Shown here piece by piece: positions 31,407-34,169 of a stretch of 34,169 nt of DNA. The translations under genes and the position numbers were made by a program. Location of the stretch: contig JAAVHF010000073.1 in the NCBI GenBank assembly GCA_014799845.1, positions 1 through 34,169 on the forward strand, in the 5' to 3' direction. How positions within the stretch are numbered: position 1 is the stretch's first letter; each line of letters opens with the position of its first letter. The notes under the pieces were generated by a model. The model searched no databases and was not told where the DNA came from. It saw only the letters and a program-made list of their open reading frames with translations. Source of the stretch: Oscillibacter sp. GTDB taxonomy: Bacteria > Bacillota > Clostridia > Oscillospirales > Oscillospiraceae.

Positions 31407-31436
31407 AAAGGCACTATCCGGCAGGATAGTGCCTTT
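31407..31436 (+). terminator. Intrinsic terminator-like hairpin after the membrane protein gene
   Basis: AAAGGCACTATCC and GGATAGTGCCTTT form a perfect 13-bp stem with a GGCA loop. The T-run is only three bases, so it is a moderate terminator, usable in both directions between the convergent genes. Confidence 0.75.
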
Positions 31437-31447
31437 GATGTATCAAT

Positions 31448-31475
31448 CGGCCCCCGGGACCGCTCCCGGGGGCCG
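31448..31475. terminator. GC-rich hairpin downstream of apbE
   Basis: CGGCCCCCGGGA and TCCCGGGGGCCG form a perfect 12-bp stem with a CCGC loop, just past the stop codon of the minus-strand apbE gene. No T-run follows on the minus strand. With the hairpin at 31407 it may form a compound terminator. Confidence 0.5.
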
Positions 31476-31478
31476 CGC

Positions 31479-32519
31479 TTATTTCCGGATGATTTCCAAC
31501 GGGCTGTCCTCCCAGCCGCCGTACAGGGAAAAACTGTCCTCCAGCCCTTCGGTCATGACGGCGGTCCCGTCCTCGCACAGGAGGATGAAGTCAAAATCGT
31601 GATGGGCCCGCCAGTAGTCCTCCGCCTTCTCCCGGCCCATGACAAACAGCGCGGTGGACAGCCCGTCCCCCTGCACGCCCCGGTCCGCCACAATCGTCGC
31701 CGAGACAAGGCCGCTTTCCGCCGGATATCCGGTGGATGGATCAATAATATGAATGTAGGTCACGCCGTCCTGCTCAAAGCAGCGCTGGTAGCCGCCGGAG
31801 GTGATCACCGCCTTGTCCACGATCTCCAACACTCCGGCATAGCCCCCCTCCGGGGCCTGTAAGGCCACCCGCCAGGGCGTTCCGTCCGGCTTTGCGCCCA
31901 GCGTCTGAACGTTGCCGCCCAGCTCCACGATGGCGGAGGTGACGCCCGCCCCGGCAAACAACTCCATCAATTGGTCCCCGGTCCAGCCCTTGGCTACCGC
32001 TCCCAGGTCCAGCTCCACACCCTCCGGCAGGGTAAGCCGTTCCCCTTCCAGCGCCGCGCGGGTGTAGTCCACATCCGCCAACAGCGCGGACAGCTCCGCC
32101 GCCTCCGGCACCCTGTAGTCTCCCGTGGTAAAGCCCCAGGCGCGGACCACCGGATAAATGGTCACATCCAGCGCGCCTCCGGTGCTCCCGCACAGGGCCA
32201 GCGCCTCCGCCAGCAGCTGCCGGGTCTCTTCCGAAAGTGAGACCGCCTCCCCGCCGCCGTGGTTGACCCGGTAAATCTCGCTGTTCTCGTCTGTAACGGA
32301 CAGGAGGGCGTCCAGCTCTTCAATACGGGTGGCCGCTTTGCGGAGGACTTCCATCCCCTCTTCGGCGGGTTGATTGTAGACGGTTAAAGACATGATGGTA
32401 TCCATCGCCATTACTTCCATACGGCAGGGATTGTATTCCTCCGCTGTAGAAGCGGAATCCCCACATCCGGAGAGCATCGATAATATCAGCAGAACAAACA
32501 GAAAGCGCGACAGTTTCAT
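31479..32519 (-). CDS. apbE: FAD:protein FMN transferase ApbE, lipoprotein form
   Basis: ApbE attaches FMN to threonine residues of exported or membrane flavoproteins such as RnfG/NqrC. The 346-residue protein starts with a lipoprotein signal (MKLSRFLFVLLILSMLSGC, lipidated Cys19), so it works outside the membrane. The fold shows EVMAMDTIMSLTVY, LDLGAVAKGWTGDQL, ELGGNVQTLGAKPDG, YIHIIDPSTGYPAE, and the metal-binding DGLSTALFVMG. No Rnf, Nqr or other flavoprotein gene is next to it. It is divergent from a PTS-type permease. GAGGAGGG precedes the ATG at 32519. Confidence 0.94.
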   Translation of the reverse strand: MKLSRFLFVLLILSMLSGCGDSASTAEEYNPCRMEVMAMDTIMSLTVYNQPAEEGMEVLRKAATRIEELDALLSVTDENSEIYRVNHGGGEAVSLSEETRQLLAEALALCGSTGGALDVTIYPVVRAWGFTTGDYRVPEAAELSALLADVDYTRAALEGERLTLPEGVELDLGAVAKGWTGDQLMELFAGAGVTSAIVELGGNVQTLGAKPDGTPWRVALQAPEGGYAGVLEIVDKAVITSGGYQRCFEQDGVTYIHIIDPSTGYPAESGLVSATIVADRGVQGDGLSTALFVMGREKAEDYWRAHHDFDFILLCEDGTAVMTEGLEDSFSLYGGWEDSPLEIIRK

Positions 32520-32549
32520 AAAAGGTTACCCTCCTCTAACTCGTTTCCC

Positions 32550-32578
32550 ATTATACCTGTTTCTCTTCCAAAGAGCAA
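32550..32578 (-). promoter_or_regulatory. Sigma-A promoter of apbE
   Basis: On the minus strand TTGCTC (32573-32578), 17 nt and perfect TATAAT (32550-32555) lie 31 nt upstream of the apbE start, back to back with the promoter of the permease gene. Confidence 0.72.
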
Positions 32579-32586
32579 GAAATATC

Positions 32587-32641
32587 TTGACAAATTCCGG
32601 GAATTGGCTACAATAAGAAAAGCATATGTCATGACATATGC
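32587..32641 (+). promoter_or_regulatory. Promoter with perfect 20-bp palindromic operator before the PTS-type permease
   Basis: TTGACA (32587-32592), a 16-nt spacer and TACAAT (32609-32614) form the promoter. Immediately downstream, at the expected transcription start, lies the perfect palindrome GCATATGTCATGACATATGC (32622-32641). Its size and place are typical of a repressor operator. No candidate regulator gene is adjacent in the window. Confidence 0.82.
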
Positions 32642-32668
32642 CAAACCGATAAAAGCAGGTACATAAAA

Positions 32669-33778
32669 ATGGAAAACATCACGGCGTTTCTCAAACGTAA
32701 AAACATTGTCTTCTCCGCCAAACGCTATGGCATCGACGCGCTGGGGGCCATGGCCCAGGGCCTGTTCTGCTCCCTGCTCATCGGCACCATCCTGAACACC
32801 CTGGGCAGTCAGTTCCACATCGGTTTTCTCACCGCGCAGGTCATCACCATCAACGACGTAGGCTATACCATTGGCGGCATGGCCTCCTTCATGAGCGGCG
32901 CGGCCATGGCGGTGGCCATCGGCTACGCCCTTCAGGCCCCGCCGCTGGTATTGTTCTCCCTGGCCACGGTGGGCTATGCCTGCAACGCGCTGGGAAAGGC
33001 CGGCGGACCGCTGGCGGTGCTGTTCGTGGCGATTATTGCCGCCGAGTGCGGGAAGGCCGTCAGCAAGGAAACCAAAATTGACATTCTGGTAACCCCCATT
33101 GTGACCACGCTCATCGGCATCGGGGCAGCCTGGGTCATCGCGCCGCCCATTGGCGCCGCCGCCAGCGCCTTTGGGCAGCTGATCGTCCGGGCCACGGCCC
33201 TCCAGCCCTTCTGGATGGGCATTCTGGTTTCCGTGCTGGTGGGCGTGGCGCTGACGCTGCCCATCTCCTCCGCCGCCATTTGCTCGGTGCTGGGCCTCAC
33301 GGGTCTGGCGGGCGGCGCGGCGGTGGCCGGGTGCTGCGCCCAGATGGTAGGCTTCGCCGTCATGAGCTTCCGCGAGAACCGCTGGGGCGGCCTGGTAAGC
33401 CAGGGCATCGGCACCTCCATGCTGCAAATGCCCAATATCATTAAAAATCCCCGGATCTGGATTCCGCCCACGCTGGCCTCCGCCATCACCGGGCCTGTTG
33501 CCACTTGTCTTTTCCGCCTGGAAATGAACGGAGCGGCCATCAACTCCGGCATGGGGACCTGCGGCTTCTGCGGCCAGCTGGGCGTATGGACAGGGTGGAT
33601 CTCCCCCAGTGAGCAGGCGGTTGCCAACGGCGCGGCGGCGATCACGCCGCGCGCCATTGACTGGATCGGCCTGATTCTCGTTTCTTTTGTTCTACCGGCG
33701 GTATTGTGTTGGATTTTTGGTTCGTTTCTCCGTAAGATTGGATGGATCAAAGAGGGAGATTTGGCACTGGCGGATTGA
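32669..33778 (+). CDS. PTS_EIIC_2 (PfoR-like) family membrane permease
   Basis: The 369-residue protein has about ten hydrophobic segments with Gly/Ala-rich helices: AMAQGLFCSLLIGTILNTLG, ITINDVGYTIGGMASFMSGAAMAVAIGYAL, VTPIVTTLIGIGAAWVIAPPIGAAAS and VSVLVGVALTLPISSAAIC. It also has the loop MGTCGFCGQLGVWTGW. This is the pattern of the single-component PTS IIC family that includes the putative toxin regulator PfoR. No IIA or IIB domain or gene is present here, so sugar phosphorylation is doubtful and the transported compound is unknown. The ribosome site before the ATG (AGCAGGT) is weak. Confidence 0.87.
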   Translation: MENITAFLKRKNIVFSAKRYGIDALGAMAQGLFCSLLIGTILNTLGSQFHIGFLTAQVITINDVGYTIGGMASFMSGAAMAVAIGYALQAPPLVLFSLATVGYACNALGKAGGPLAVLFVAIIAAECGKAVSKETKIDILVTPIVTTLIGIGAAWVIAPPIGAAASAFGQLIVRATALQPFWMGILVSVLVGVALTLPISSAAICSVLGLTGLAGGAAVAGCCAQMVGFAVMSFRENRWGGLVSQGIGTSMLQMPNIIKNPRIWIPPTLASAITGPVATCLFRLEMNGAAINSGMGTCGFCGQLGVWTGWISPSEQAVANGAAAITPRAIDWIGLILVSFVLPAVLCWIFGSFLRKIGWIKEGDLALAD

Positions 33779-33784
33779 CGAGAG

Positions 33785-33820
33785 AGGCCCGGAGGCTTAC
33801 GCCTCCGGGCCTTCTTCTTT
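33785..33820 (+). terminator. Intrinsic terminator of the permease gene
   Basis: AGGCCCGGAGGC and GCCTCCGGGCCT form a perfect 12-bp stem with a TTAC loop, followed by TCTTCTTT. A second hairpin TGCCGCCG/CGGCGGCA follows at 33820-33840. Confidence 0.87.
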
Positions 33821-33862
33821 GCCGCCGCCGCGCGGCGGCAGCGGCGCTATTCCTTATTACAG

Positions 33863-34100
33863 CTTCGCCCTGCCGGGCGGAGGACGGGGGCTAACTTTTC
33901 GCCCGCGCGAAAAGTTACAAAAGCGCGCTTAGGAAACTACGTTTCCTAAGAACCTTCCTGAAATACGGGGGTTATTTGTTTTGCGCTTGTCCTGTAATCC
34001 GTCCGGCCTAAATGAACCGGCTCCCGCGTATCGGGCGAATCGTCTATCCAACGATGTCATCGGCAGACCCTACCGCACCGCTTTGGGTCCTCCCGGGGCA
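33863..34100 (+). repeat. Structured intergenic element, copy C
   Basis: The third copy is shorter. It has a first hairpin CGCCC/GGGCG (33866-33879), then the stem TAACTTTTCGC/GCGAAAAGTTA (33892-33917) and the stem CTTAGGAAA-CTACG-TTTCCTAAG (33928-33950). The third hairpin of copies A and B is missing. Next comes the linker ATACGGGGGTTATT with GTTTTGCGC and TCCTGTAATCCGTCCGG. The end CCTACCG ... GGGTCCTCCCGG (about 34070-34096) matches copy A. No gene is visible from 33779 to the window end, and nothing could be identified in 34101-34169. Confidence 0.8.
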
Positions 34101-34169
34101 GCCGCGATAGACGGTCCCCCCTTGCAGGGCAGTCTCTCTTTAACAGGCCGGCAGGCGGAGTCCTTCAAG

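Noticed and set aside
32516-33427. Minus-strand frame opposite the permease gene
   Set aside because: The peptide is Gly/His/Gln/Arg-rich and without motifs, and it covers the back-to-back promoters. The plus-strand membrane protein explains the region.

Overview
The window looks like a chromosomal segment of a spore-forming, chemotactic, GC-rich Firmicute, most likely an anaerobic gut member of the Oscillospiraceae (Flavonifractor/Intestinimonas-like). This rests on an alpha/beta-type small acid-soluble spore protein, a CheA-CheW-CheR-CheB cluster, an EFR1-type flavodoxin/ferredoxin, a lipoprotein ApbE, sigma-A promoters of Firmicute type, AGGAGG-like ribosome sites and BlaI/BlaR1-type regulation. 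The genus is inferred from gene content only. I saw no tRNA, rRNA, CRISPR array, transposase or prophage gene.

Layout. 1-3731: the 3' part of a chemotaxis operon (cheA partial, cheW, cheR, cheB). 3961-4155: a spore protein gene with a structured leader, followed by a 93-bp tandem duplication next to an AraC/GyrI-type regulator (4538-5449). 5631-10037 (minus): a five-gene operon of ECF sigma factor, membrane protein, ABC ATPase and two ABC permeases, with ATGA-type overlaps. 10199-11513 (plus): a divergent operon of two paralogous membrane proteins and a small Cro-type repressor, driven by a near-consensus promoter inside an inverted repeat. 11558-13791 (minus): serC, a DUF6440-like small gene and serA, i.e. 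two of the three serine-biosynthesis steps. 13974-17644 (minus): a BlaI repressor with a recognisable operator and a very large BlaR1-like M56 metalloprotease carrying Ig-like repeats. 17792-20491 (minus): thioredoxin, an EFR1 protein, a sugar-phosphate-type nucleotidyltransferase and a ModE-N-like regulator. 20708-27344 (plus): cobaltochelatase CbiK, a 1602-residue multi-domain protein (HD, HEAT-like repeats, NMNAT-like nucleotidylyltransferase, GNAT-like, PRTase-like) and a lactate/malate-dehydrogenase-like Rossmann protein. 27749-31375 (plus): two tiny XRE regulators, ComF, MreB and an eight-helix membrane protein. 31479-33778: divergent apbE and a PTS_EIIC_2 family permease, the latter with a perfect 20-bp palindrome just after its promoter.

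The two most unusual items are the 1602-residue fusion with its coupled dehydrogenase-like partner, and a family of structured intergenic elements present three times (27347-27648 plus, 28041-28246 minus, 33863-34100 plus). The stems of these elements change in a compensating way while one loop, CTACG, stays constant. That points to a selected RNA or DNA fold rather than decayed sequence. Two copies flank a small XRE gene in inverted orientation.

Functional calls come from motifs read by eye. No similarity search or structure prediction was run.
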